Assembly: GCA_902785825.1 (NCBI GenBank)
Contig: CACZZZ010000005.1
Location: 62,001 to 126,000 of the forward strand
Direction: 5' to 3'
Length of the DNA stretch: 64,000 nt
From: an uncultured Bacteroidia bacterium
Lineage (GTDB): Bacteria > Bacteroidota > Bacteroidia > Bacteroidales > UBA932
The notes beneath the pieces are model-generated. The model worked only from the letters and a program-made list of their open reading frames with translations, did not search any database and was not told the DNA's origin. Of the stretch, positions 42,226-50,029 are shown piece by piece. The position numbers and the translations under genes are program-made. Position 1 is the first letter of the stretch, and each line of letters starts with the position of its first letter.

Positions 42226-43821
42226 ATGAGACAAAACCAATTGGCGATATCGGGGGCGCTGTTGCTTGCCTCCATTCCCGGAGCGATGGTTCCGGAAGAA
42301 GCCCAGGCTCAGGACAAGGACAGAGCCAATAGGCTGAATATCATCCACATAATGACTGACGACCATTCTTATCAGGCAATCAGCGCCTACGGTCATCCGC
42401 TAAGCCGGCAGGCTCCGACACCCAATCTTGACCGGCTTGCCAACGAGGGAATACGCTTCGACAGGGCATACGTGGAGAATTCTCTTTCCACTCCCAGCCG
42501 CGCTTGCCTGATGACCGGCCTGTACAGCCACCAGAGTGGCCAGAGGACCTTGGAGGGACTGATCGACACGACTGTAACCTTCGTCCCGGAGTTGCTCCGG
42601 AAAGCCGGCTACCAGACTGCCCTGATGGGTAAATGGCACATGCTGTGCGAGCCGAGAGGCTTCGACCAGTACTATATCCTGAACGGCCAGGGAGAGTACT
42701 ACACTCCGGTTTTCAAGAGCGACCACTCCAACGGGGAGTATATTCCCGAAGAAGGTTATGTCACCGACCTTATCACCGACCACGCAATCAAGTTCCTTGA
42801 GGAGAGGGACAAGGACAAGCCGTTCTGTCTTTACGTTCACCACAAGGCGCCCCACCGCAACTGGATCCCGGACGTCAAATATGTCGATTTGTACGAGGAT
42901 GTGGTGTTTCCTCTTCCCGAGACCTTCCATGACGATTATGCGGGTAAGGGCGAGGCTGAAAGGGTGCAAAGGATGCGCATCGACGAGGACATGAGCATGA
43001 TCTACGACCTGAAAGTCAGTGAGTTGGACGAGGAGCCGTCCAGATCGAAACACACTTTCGGAATGCTTGAGATGGGGCTTTCGAGGATGGATTCGACGAC
43101 ACGGGCCAAATGGGAAGCCGCCTACGGGCCCCGAAATGAGGCGTTTCTCAGGAGCGATCTCAAGGGTGAGGAACTCCTGGAATGGAAGTACCAGCGCTAC
43201 ATCAGGGACTATCTCCGCTGCATCCGCTCAGTGGACGACTCGGTGGGAGAGATTCTGGAATATCTTGATTCCCACGGGCTTGCGGACAACACTATAGTTG
43301 TCTATACGTCTGACCAAGGATTCTACATGGGCGAGCACGGCTGGTTTGACAAGAGGTTCATGTACGAGGAGTCGTACAGGACTCCCCTCATCATCCGTTA
43401 TCCAGGAGGCAAAGCCGGTAAGGTCTCAGAGGCTCTTGTACAGAATCTGGACTTCGCCCCTACTTATCTCGATATCGCTGGCGTTCAAGCGCTTCCGCAG
43501 ATGTCTGGGCGTTCCCTGCTTCCTGTGATAAAGAAAGGCGGCAAGGAGCCTTGCAGGTGGAGGAAATACCTGTATTATCATTACTACGACATTCCCTCAG
43601 AGCACAATGTCCTCAAGCACGACGGAGTCTCTGACAAGCGTTACAAGCTAATACATTTCTATGGAGGCGAGGAGGGAGACTATTCCGAATTCTACGACAT
43701 CAAGAAGGATCCCAACGAGCTGAGCAATCTCTACGGAGACAAACGTTACCGCAGGAAGATCGCCCGCCTTCAGAAACAGCTGAACAAGTTCCGTACTGAG
43801 CTGGCTATCGACGAGTATTAG
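42226..43821 (+). CDS. Ser-type sulfatase (family S1)
   Basis: 531 residues from the ATG at 42226, giving a signal peptide (LAISGALLLASIPGAMVPEEAQA). Sulfatase motifs: metal-binding TDDHSYQ, the maturation motif S-T-P-S-R-A in place of C-x-P-S-R, GKWHM, HHKAPH and SDQGFYMGEHGWFDKR. Ser at the first motif position means the formylglycine is made by an anaerobic radical-SAM maturase, not encoded here. It probably desulfates a host or algal glycan or glycosaminoglycan in the periplasm. The longer frame from TTG 42187 runs through the promoter and is rejected. Confidence 0.9.
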   Translation: MRQNQLAISGALLLASIPGAMVPEEAQAQDKDRANRLNIIHIMTDDHSYQAISAYGHPLSRQAPTPNLDRLANEGIRFDRAYVENSLSTPSRACLMTGLYSHQSGQRTLEGLIDTTVTFVPELLRKAGYQTALMGKWHMLCEPRGFDQYYILNGQGEYYTPVFKSDHSNGEYIPEEGYVTDLITDHAIKFLEERDKDKPFCLYVHHKAPHRNWIPDVKYVDLYEDVVFPLPETFHDDYAGKGEAERVQRMRIDEDMSMIYDLKVSELDEEPSRSKHTFGMLEMGLSRMDSTTRAKWEAAYGPRNEAFLRSDLKGEELLEWKYQRYIRDYLRCIRSVDDSVGEILEYLDSHGLADNTIVVYTSDQGFYMGEHGWFDKRFMYEESYRTPLIIRYPGGKAGKVSEALVQNLDFAPTYLDIAGVQALPQMSGRSLLPVIKKGGKEPCRWRKYLYYHYYDIPSEHNVLKHDGVSDKRYKLIHFYGGEEGDYSEFYDIKKDPNELSNLYGDKRYRRKIARLQKQLNKFRTELAIDEY

Positions 43822-43828
43822 CGGAAGA

Positions 43829-45763
43829 TTATCCTATCCTGAGGCAGAGCATGGCGAGGTCGTCGCTGGGCTCTGCTTTTTTGACATGTCCGGCGACAGC
43901 TTTGGACATTTCCTTGACCATGGACTCCGCGTCAAGCGAAGGATTGCTCTTGATGACCGAGAGCAGCCTGTCATCGCCGAACTGCTCGAAAGCCTCGTTT
44001 TCGGCCTCATTCAAGCCATCCGTGTAAAGGAACAAGGTTGTCCCACGCACGTCATCTATGATTTCCTCCTCGAACCAGAACTCCGGTTGCACACCTAACG
44101 GAGTGTTCGGAAGGCTCTCAAGGAAAGCCACTTCCCCGCTCCGGGAAACTGTCACGGGAGGATTATGGCCACAATTACAGAAGTCCATCAAACCAGTCTC
44201 GAGGTTGATCCTGCCGATAAACATAGTGACGAACATCATCTGGTCGTTACCCTGGCAGAGGATCTCGTTCAGATGCCCGGCGATCTCATCAGGCAGAAGT
44301 CCCTGCTGACCCATGACCCTGAAAAGGTTCCTGGTCACAGCCATGATAAGGCTGGCCGGAACTCCCTTACCACTCACGTCGCCTATGCAGAAATATAGGC
44401 TGCCCTTCTCGATGAAGAAGTCGTAGAGGTCTCCTCCGACCTCTTTCGCAGAGGTCATGGAGGCATACAGATCGACGTCCTTCCGGTCAGGGAACGGAGG
44501 GAATATGCTGGGAAGCATTCCTTTCTGGATACCCCTCGCGATCTGGAGCTCACCCTCGATTCTCGTGTTGGCGGCAGTCGTACGGGTCAACTCGTCAATA
44601 TAGGAGACAAGCGAGGAGCGCATATTCTCAAAAGAATTAGATAGGACTCCTATCTCGTCCTGGCGGTCGCTTTTCGGGAGGACCACCTTGAAATTACCCT
44701 CCGCTATGTTCCGAGCCTGGCCTGCCAGAGCGCTTAATGGCCTCATAGTCTTGCTCACTACCCTGAAACAGGTCAGGAACATGAGCAGGAGGCCGAGAGC
44801 GGAGATCAACAAAGCCATTTTTAGAAGACGGTTGAAGCCGCCGAATATCTCTTTTTCCGGGCAAACGATAGCGGCGCTCCACCCTGTGCTCTTTATGGGC
44901 TTATAGAAAACGAGGCATCGCTCTCCTTCTATCTCTAGTACCTTTGAGCCCTCATTCCACTCCAGCATCGAATGGCCCAGTTCTTCCAATTCCGGATCAT
45001 CACCTTCCAAAGCCTCAGTGAAGACAGTGTGGTAGAAAAGCTTGTCCGGGTCGGGATGGACAAGGTAGGTACCGCCCCGGCTGATCAGGACACTGTACGA
45101 TCTCTTATAAGGCTTGACCGGGGCGATCTGGCTGGTAAGCCATTCAAGGGAGATGTCCAGGGAGATAGATCCCAGGAAGTTGCCGTCCTTGTCAGTCAGA
45201 GGCTTGCAGTAGGAGATGGTCCGCTCGGTGTCCATGCTGAGGGAATCATCAGACTCCCAGTCGTTGTATGGCTCAGTCCAGCAAGGCTGCCGCAGGAGTT
45301 TCGGCAGGAGGTACCAGTCCATGTAGAAATACTGGTAGTCGTCAGCGCCCTCCTGGACAGAGACGACCGTCGCACCGTTATTGTATGAATATGCCGAGAA
45401 ATATTTCTCCCCCTTGAAGAAAAAAGGCTCCAGGGAGACTGAGCACCCGAGCAGGAAAGAGTTGCCTTGGACGGTGCTCCGGGAATATTCCATGAGCCTC
45501 TGGGGAGAGTCGAGGTTGCGGTACACCAGCCATTCCAGGTTGTCGGCGGCGATCTCCACATCCTCGATGATGTTGTTCAGGCGCAGGGTCGTGTTCTCCA
45601 TGACCTGCGATGCGCCCTTGACAGCCTCAGCCCGGACCAGACGGCGCGCCACAACGGAGACATATATCTGGGCGGCCAGGAAAACCATGGCGGCGAACAG
45701 GACCACCCACAGGCTCAGGCGCACGGAGAAGGACTGGCGGATGAAGTTAAGCAATCGTCTCAT
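43829..45763 (-). CDS. membrane sensor phosphatase (Cache-like, HAMP, SpoIIE/PP2C)
   Basis: 644 residues: N-terminal helix (about 17-37), periplasmic sensor region (40-300) of Cache type, second helix (LLISALGLLLMFLTCF, about 309-324), HAMP segment (VSKTMRPLSALAGQARNIAEGNF) and a PP2C-type phosphatase domain (about 400-640) with metal-binding EVGGDLYDFF and GDVSGKGVPASLIMAVTR. RsbU-like proteins of this type dephosphorylate anti-anti-sigma factors. It overlaps the upstream binding-protein gene by 4 bp, so ligand binding in the periplasm is probably the input. No STAS or anti-sigma partner is present in the window. Confidence 0.88.
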   Translation of the reverse strand: MRRLLNFIRQSFSVRLSLWVVLFAAMVFLAAQIYVSVVARRLVRAEAVKGASQVMENTTLRLNNIIEDVEIAADNLEWLVYRNLDSPQRLMEYSRSTVQGNSFLLGCSVSLEPFFFKGEKYFSAYSYNNGATVVSVQEGADDYQYFYMDWYLLPKLLRQPCWTEPYNDWESDDSLSMDTERTISYCKPLTDKDGNFLGSISLDISLEWLTSQIAPVKPYKRSYSVLISRGGTYLVHPDPDKLFYHTVFTEALEGDDPELEELGHSMLEWNEGSKVLEIEGERCLVFYKPIKSTGWSAAIVCPEKEIFGGFNRLLKMALLISALGLLLMFLTCFRVVSKTMRPLSALAGQARNIAEGNFKVVLPKSDRQDEIGVLSNSFENMRSSLVSYIDELTRTTAANTRIEGELQIARGIQKGMLPSIFPPFPDRKDVDLYASMTSAKEVGGDLYDFFIEKGSLYFCIGDVSGKGVPASLIMAVTRNLFRVMGQQGLLPDEIAGHLNEILCQGNDQMMFVTMFIGRINLETGLMDFCNCGHNPPVTVSRSGEVAFLESLPNTPLGVQPEFWFEEEIIDDVRGTTLFLYTDGLNEAENEAFEQFGDDRLLSVIKSNPSLDAESMVKEMSKAVAGHVKKAEPSDDLAMLCLRIG

Positions 45764-46731
45764 GGCAGCAATTCCTCCGCTTTGACCTTCCTTTTAATCG
45801 CCTCGGAACCCATGAGGATCTCCCCGGCCTTATCGACCATATCCGTCCTGAGCCGGAACTCGCGGCTGCCGGACTCCGGATCCAGCTGGAGCGACAGAAC
45901 CTCTTGCAGCATAAGCTTTTGGATGGTGCGATTAGTCGCTATCCTGTACTTTTTCACATAACTCATGACTATGTCCAGTGCCTCATCGGGATTATCGGCG
46001 ACCCATTCCCAACCCTTACGGCTGGCCCTCGCGAAGCGATCCGCCCGGTCCTTATTCTTGAGGTAATAGGAGCGGGACATGTACACCCCCTCCTCCTGGA
46101 TATTATAGCCATTGTCCTTGAAACGGTAGATCGATTCGGGAGTCGGATCGAATCCGGCCTGTCGGATCATGAGAAGCTCATTATAGGTCATGGCGACCGC
46201 GGCGTCCACCGCCCCGGCGACAAAGAGATTGACCGGGTAAACGGCCTCTATCCACTGGAAACCAAGTCCACGGCCGGAGGCAACGCTTCTCGCGAGCTGG
46301 TCGAATCCCGACCTCCAGGTAGCCACTTTAGCCTTTTTCAGGGACCGGGGATCCTGACCTTTGCGGGAGACTATGACCATGGCGCTGTTCATCGAGGTCT
46401 GGAGAATATTGACAAGGGGAAATCCTCCGGCGACCATCGCCATGGCCTCAGTTAGCGGCAGGGTGGAGGCATCCGCCTCGACAGAGGAGAAACGTTCTTT
46501 CAGGTCCTGGGTGGCGAATGGGTGGACAATCTCGACCTTCAGGCCTTCCTCCTGATAAAAACCCTTCTCAAGCGCGGCGTAATAGCCGGCGAACTGGGCC
46601 TGGGCCATCCACTGGGGAGCGAAGACAAATGGCCTGTTGCTCTCCTGCGCACCCGTGGCCGAAGGGATGGCGAATACCAGGAGGAGTGTCAGTATCCAGT
46701 TACAGGAAAGACGCATCCGATTAAAAAACAT
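45760..46731 (-). CDS. NMT1/ThiY-like periplasmic binding protein
   Basis: 323 residues with a signal peptide (WILTLLLVFAIPSATGAQ). The NMT1/THI5 fold is clear from FAPQWMAQAQFAGYYAALEKGFYQEEGLKVEIV and the PLTEAMAMVAGG segment; the C-terminus has ASRKGWEWVADNPDEALDIV. Relatives deliver thiamine pyrimidine precursors or similar small molecules to ABC importers. Here no permease or ATPase gene is nearby; instead it overlaps a sensor phosphatase by 4 bp, which suggests a dedicated signalling role. The ligand is unknown. Confidence 0.82.
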   Translation of the reverse strand: MFFNRMRLSCNWILTLLLVFAIPSATGAQESNRPFVFAPQWMAQAQFAGYYAALEKGFYQEEGLKVEIVHPFATQDLKERFSSVEADASTLPLTEAMAMVAGGFPLVNILQTSMNSAMVIVSRKGQDPRSLKKAKVATWRSGFDQLARSVASGRGLGFQWIEAVYPVNLFVAGAVDAAVAMTYNELLMIRQAGFDPTPESIYRFKDNGYNIQEEGVYMSRSYYLKNKDRADRFARASRKGWEWVADNPDEALDIVMSYVKKYRIATNRTIQKLMLQEVLSLQLDPESGSREFRLRTDMVDKAGEILMGSEAIKRKVKAEELLP

Positions 46732-46764
46732 GGTTTCAAATATACCTTTTTTTCTTGAGTTTTA

Positions 46765-46780
46765 TCGTATATTAGCGGAA
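46765..46780 (+). promoter_or_regulatory. conserved 16-mer upstream of TlpA gene
   Basis: TCGTATATTAGCGGAA, identical to 42190-42205. It contains a TATATTAG -7-like box (46768-46775) only 10 bp before the first ATG and 22 bp before the second, implying a very short leader. Confidence 0.5.
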
Positions 46781-46785
46781 ACTAA

Positions 46786-47388
46786 ATGACGGACAATATG
46801 AATAATACCTCTTTCCCCATTCTTAAGGCCGCTTCTTGCGCCATGCTGGCTATAGCTATTCTGCTCGCTCCCTCATGCAAAAGAGGCTCAAAGAAGGCCG
46901 CTGAGGAGCCTGTGGCCACAGAGCAGGCCGCTGAGGATCTCGACGCCCAATACGCCAAGGATCTTCTTGCCAAAGGGACTCCAGCGCCCGGCTTCACCCT
47001 CCGGACCCCAGACGATAAAGAAGTGTCGCTGAGCGACTTCCTCGGAAAGTATGTTGTCCTTGATTTCTGGGCGTCATGGTGCCCGGACTGCAGGGAGGAC
47101 GCTCCTGAGGTCAAAGCGCTTTGGGAGAAATATGGCGACAAAGTCGCTTTTGTGGGTGTCTCATTCGACACCGACAAGGACAAGTGGTTGGATTATGTAA
47201 AGGAGAACGGCCTGGGGTGGACCCATGTCAGCCCGCTCGCTAAATGGAAAGAGACCCAGGTTTCACAAGACTATAAAGTGAACTGGATCCCTTCCATGTA
47301 TCTTATCGATCCGGACGGCAAGGTCGTCTTCGGAACCGTTATGATTGACAAACTGGCCAAGGAACTGGCCTCAGTTGCCGGGAAATAA
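46786..47388 (+). CDS. TlpA-like thioredoxin-fold lipoprotein
   Basis: 200 residues. Lipoprotein signal with Cys at ILLAPSC, an acidic linker (KKAAEEPVATEQAAEDLD), then a TlpA/ResA thioredoxin domain with active site FWASWCPDCRED and PAPGFTLRTPDDKEVSLSDF. It probably acts in the periplasm as a disulfide reductase. The ATG at 46798 (MNNTSF) is an alternative start. Confidence 0.88.
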   Translation: MTDNMNNTSFPILKAASCAMLAIAILLAPSCKRGSKKAAEEPVATEQAAEDLDAQYAKDLLAKGTPAPGFTLRTPDDKEVSLSDFLGKYVVLDFWASWCPDCREDAPEVKALWEKYGDKVAFVGVSFDTDKDKWLDYVKENGLGWTHVSPLAKWKETQVSQDYKVNWIPSMYLIDPDGKVVFGTVMIDKLAKELASVAGK

Positions 47389-47394
47389 GCTTCG

Positions 47395-48798
47395 TCAAGC
47401 CTCTCCCCTCTTCTTCTTCAGCTCCGCCTGGACCTCGTTCATCTTACTTGTGGTAAGAGGATAGAACGAGAGAGCCAGGATTGAGAGCGCCGCTCCGATA
47501 GCGGGAACGAAACTCATCATCGCCTTGATAGCATCAAGCGTTCTGGGAGCCTGGAGCGCCAGATCCTTGTTATAACCGAAGGCCCCAAGGAGAGCGAGCA
47601 GGAGGAAGCCGCCGATGGCTCCGCCGAACTTCTGCGCCATAGATGAGGACGAGAATATAAGACCGGTTGAGTTAGAGCCATTCTTGAGCTCTGAATAGTC
47701 CGCCACATCTGCGAACATGCTCCAGGTCAGAGGAGCAGCCACACCGATCGCCAGGCTCACAAGGACCTGAAGGATGATCAGCCACCAGATTCCGGCTGCG
47801 GTTCCGGTCGGGATGAACCATATAGCCGAACTGAAAAGCACGACGGCGGCCATAGCGGCCATGAAGGTGTTCCTCTTCCCTATCTTCTCTGAGAGGGGAA
47901 CAGCGAATGCCACACCGGCCATCTGGCCGATCTCTCCTATCGTGAGATACACGGCACATGTCAGGAATATATTGGCACCCAGGATATTGGCGAAATAGTA
48001 TGCCGCCGCTCCACCTCTTATCGAGCCGCAAAGGAGCTGGCCGATGGCGGCGCCAAGCATCAGCCACCAAGGGCCGTTGGTCACAAGGGCCTTAAGGTCG
48101 TCTTTAATTGAGGATCCGCCGTCTTCCTGAGGTTTTCTCTCTATCTTGACATGCTCCTTGGTCATCAGGAAGCAGAGGACAAAGAGAATGGCGCAGATAA
48201 CGGCGACCACGGCGACAATCGAGGTCCACTGCATGGGATCGGCGTCGCCGACACCTTTGATCACCTTACCGGCGGAGTTTGTGGAGCCGATGATGGATTT
48301 CTCAAAGAGCCAGAATATTCCCATGGCGATGAAACTTCCGATGTAGGCGAAAAACATCCTGAAGGAGGAGAACACGCTCTTCTCCTTAGAGTCGGCTGTA
48401 ACTACCCCCAACATGGCCCCATAAGGGACGTTCACGGCAGTGTAGGCGGTCATCATAAGGATGTAAGCCACGTAAGCGTAAAGATGCTTGACTCCATAGG
48501 AAGCGTCAGGGACATAGAAGGCCATGATGCCGATCAGAGCGAAAGGAATCGCCAGCCAGAGAAGATACGGGCGATATTTACCCCACCTGGTCTGGGTGCG
48601 GTCGGCGATAATGCCCATCACGGGGTCCGAAACGGCGTCGTAGAGGCGCGTGATTCCCAACAAGGTAGCCGCATGGACAGGCTTCAAGCCGAACACGTCC
48701 GAATAAAAAATCGGAAGGTAATACGAGAATATCTTCCAGAACATCGAGGACGACATGTCCCCTAATCCATAACCAATTTTCTCTGATAACTTTGCCAT
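47395..48798 (-). CDS. GPH family sugar:cation symporter (MelB-like)
   Basis: 467 residues with about twelve helices. MelB-type motif GITRLYDAVSDPVMGIIADRTQTRWGKYRPYLLW in the first loop. Position next to an epimerase and GH130 matches the Bacteroides fragilis mannobiose operon, where the symporter brings mannobiose into the cytosol. The ATG at 48798 (MAKLSEKIGYG) is preferred to 48807. It is last in the hemicellulose transcript and converges on the TlpA gene with a 6 bp gap. Confidence 0.88.
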   Translation of the reverse strand: MAKLSEKIGYGLGDMSSSMFWKIFSYYLPIFYSDVFGLKPVHAATLLGITRLYDAVSDPVMGIIADRTQTRWGKYRPYLLWLAIPFALIGIMAFYVPDASYGVKHLYAYVAYILMMTAYTAVNVPYGAMLGVVTADSKEKSVFSSFRMFFAYIGSFIAMGIFWLFEKSIIGSTNSAGKVIKGVGDADPMQWTSIVAVVAVICAILFVLCFLMTKEHVKIERKPQEDGGSSIKDDLKALVTNGPWWLMLGAAIGQLLCGSIRGGAAAYYFANILGANIFLTCAVYLTIGEIGQMAGVAFAVPLSEKIGKRNTFMAAMAAVVLFSSAIWFIPTGTAAGIWWLIILQVLVSLAIGVAAPLTWSMFADVADYSELKNGSNSTGLIFSSSSMAQKFGGAIGGFLLLALLGAFGYNKDLALQAPRTLDAIKAMMSFVPAIGAALSILALSFYPLTTSKMNEVQAELKKKRGEA

Positions 48799-48817
48799 AA
48801 TGCGCAAATGTAAGAAA

Positions 48818-50026
48818 TCAAGCTAAGATTTTCAAGGCTTCGAGGCACATGCGGGTGTTGTGATAGGGGCATTTCCAGAAGCCGGCTTTGGGAGAGGCCA
48901 GATCCGGAGTGACTCCGTCCGCCAAAGTGCCCCAATACCATTCGCCGGTGAGAGATTCTTCGCTTTGCTCAGAATGACATGAGGGGGCAAGGAGGTGGGA
49001 CTTTATCCATCTCCAGCAGTGAAAGGCTCGTGGAAGTCCTTCAGGATCAGAGTGATGTTTCCAGAGCCACAGATTGCCGACGACAGTCTCAGCCTGGACC
49101 CACCACTGACGGGAAGTGTCGGAGGATCCGTTACTGAACAGCTCATAGATCATGGATCCGTCCGGGAGAAGGCCCTCATTGCCAGCGGCTCCAAGAGCCT
49201 TGCAGAAAGGTTTGACATATTCCTCCAGCTGCGGATCACCCAGAGCCTGGGCGCATTCCAGAAGAAGCCAGGATGTCTCAATGTCATGACCGTAAGATAT
49301 GGCCCCGGGAATCACCGTCCAGTCATCCTTGAAATACAGGTGGAGATGACCGGAGGGAGCCATTATCTTCTGGCAGGTGATTCTCACAAGCTCCAGGAGA
49401 GCTTCCCGAAGGAAAGGATCGGGCCAAACCTTATACAAATTGGCATACGCCTCCATCAGGTGGAGGTGCGAATTCATCGTCTTGTCCGCGTTGATGTCAT
49501 GGGCTGAGAGCGACATGTCCTCAAGCGAAGAGAAGTCTCTCGAAAGGGCCTCCGTGTAACCGCCAGAAGCGAAATCCCGGAACTTGCGCTCGACAATCGC
49601 GAAAAGCCCAGTGGCGACATCCAGATCCACCTTGTCCGAGGTGACCTTGTACAGCTCGCTGAAGGCGTATATGGCGAAAGCCTGGGCATAGAGCTGCTTC
49701 TTCGTGTCCAAGGGCGAGCCCTCAGAGGAAGCGCTCCAATAGACTCCCCCATTGTCCTTATCCACAAGATAAGAGACGAACCAATCTCTGGCGTGGAGGG
49801 CGGCCTTTAAGTATTCATCCTTTCCAAGAAAGGCGTATGCGGCTGCGAATGACCAGATTATCCTGGCGTTAAGTATCTCACCCCTGGGGGCTTCTTCGCT
49901 GATCTTACCATCAGACGTCACCTCCCCGTAGAAACCTCCTGAAGGATCCTCAAGGGCAAGCCAGAAGGGCAGGATATTCCCTTCCAGCTCAGACAGGATC
50001 TCTTTTGGGAAAAGGCTGGTGTCCAT
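48818..50026 (-). CDS. N-acylglucosamine/cellobiose 2-epimerase family (likely mannobiose 2-epimerase) with repeat insertion
   Basis: 402 residues of the AGE (alpha/alpha)6-barrel family: MNSHLHLMEAYANLYKVW, SYGHDIETSWLLLECA, GEWYWGTLADG and FWKCPYHNTRMCLE carry the catalytic histidines and substrate-binding residues of cellobiose/mannobiose 2-epimerases. Next to GH130 and a GPH symporter it should convert mannobiose to mannosylglucose. Oddity: between RWIKSHL and GEWYWG the protein reads LAPSCHSEQSEESLT, encoded by a dispersed repeat (48950-48983); homologues have only a few residues at this turn before GEW(F/Y)W. Frame is intact. Confidence 0.87.
   Translation of the reverse strand: MDTSLFPKEILSELEGNILPFWLALEDPSGGFYGEVTSDGKISEEAPRGEILNARIIWSFAAAYAFLGKDEYLKAALHARDWFVSYLVDKDNGGVYWSASSEGSPLDTKKQLYAQAFAIYAFSELYKVTSDKVDLDVATGLFAIVERKFRDFASGGYTEALSRDFSSLEDMSLSAHDINADKTMNSHLHLMEAYANLYKVWPDPFLREALLELVRITCQKIMAPSGHLHLYFKDDWTVIPGAISYGHDIETSWLLLECAQALGDPQLEEYVKPFCKALGAAGNEGLLPDGSMIYELFSNGSSDTSRQWWVQAETVVGNLWLWKHHSDPEGLPRAFHCWRWIKSHLLAPSCHSEQSEESLTGEWYWGTLADGVTPDLASPKAGFWKCPYHNTRMCLEALKILA
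48950..48983. repeat. short SERSEES-type repeat inside epimerase gene
   Basis: Minus strand reads TGTCATTCTGAGCAAAGCGA then AGAATCTCTC, giving peptide CHSEQSEESL. Same repeat as at 8639 and 16436 with one change in the core. The insertion is in frame. Confidence 0.8.
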
Positions 50027-50029
50027 GGC

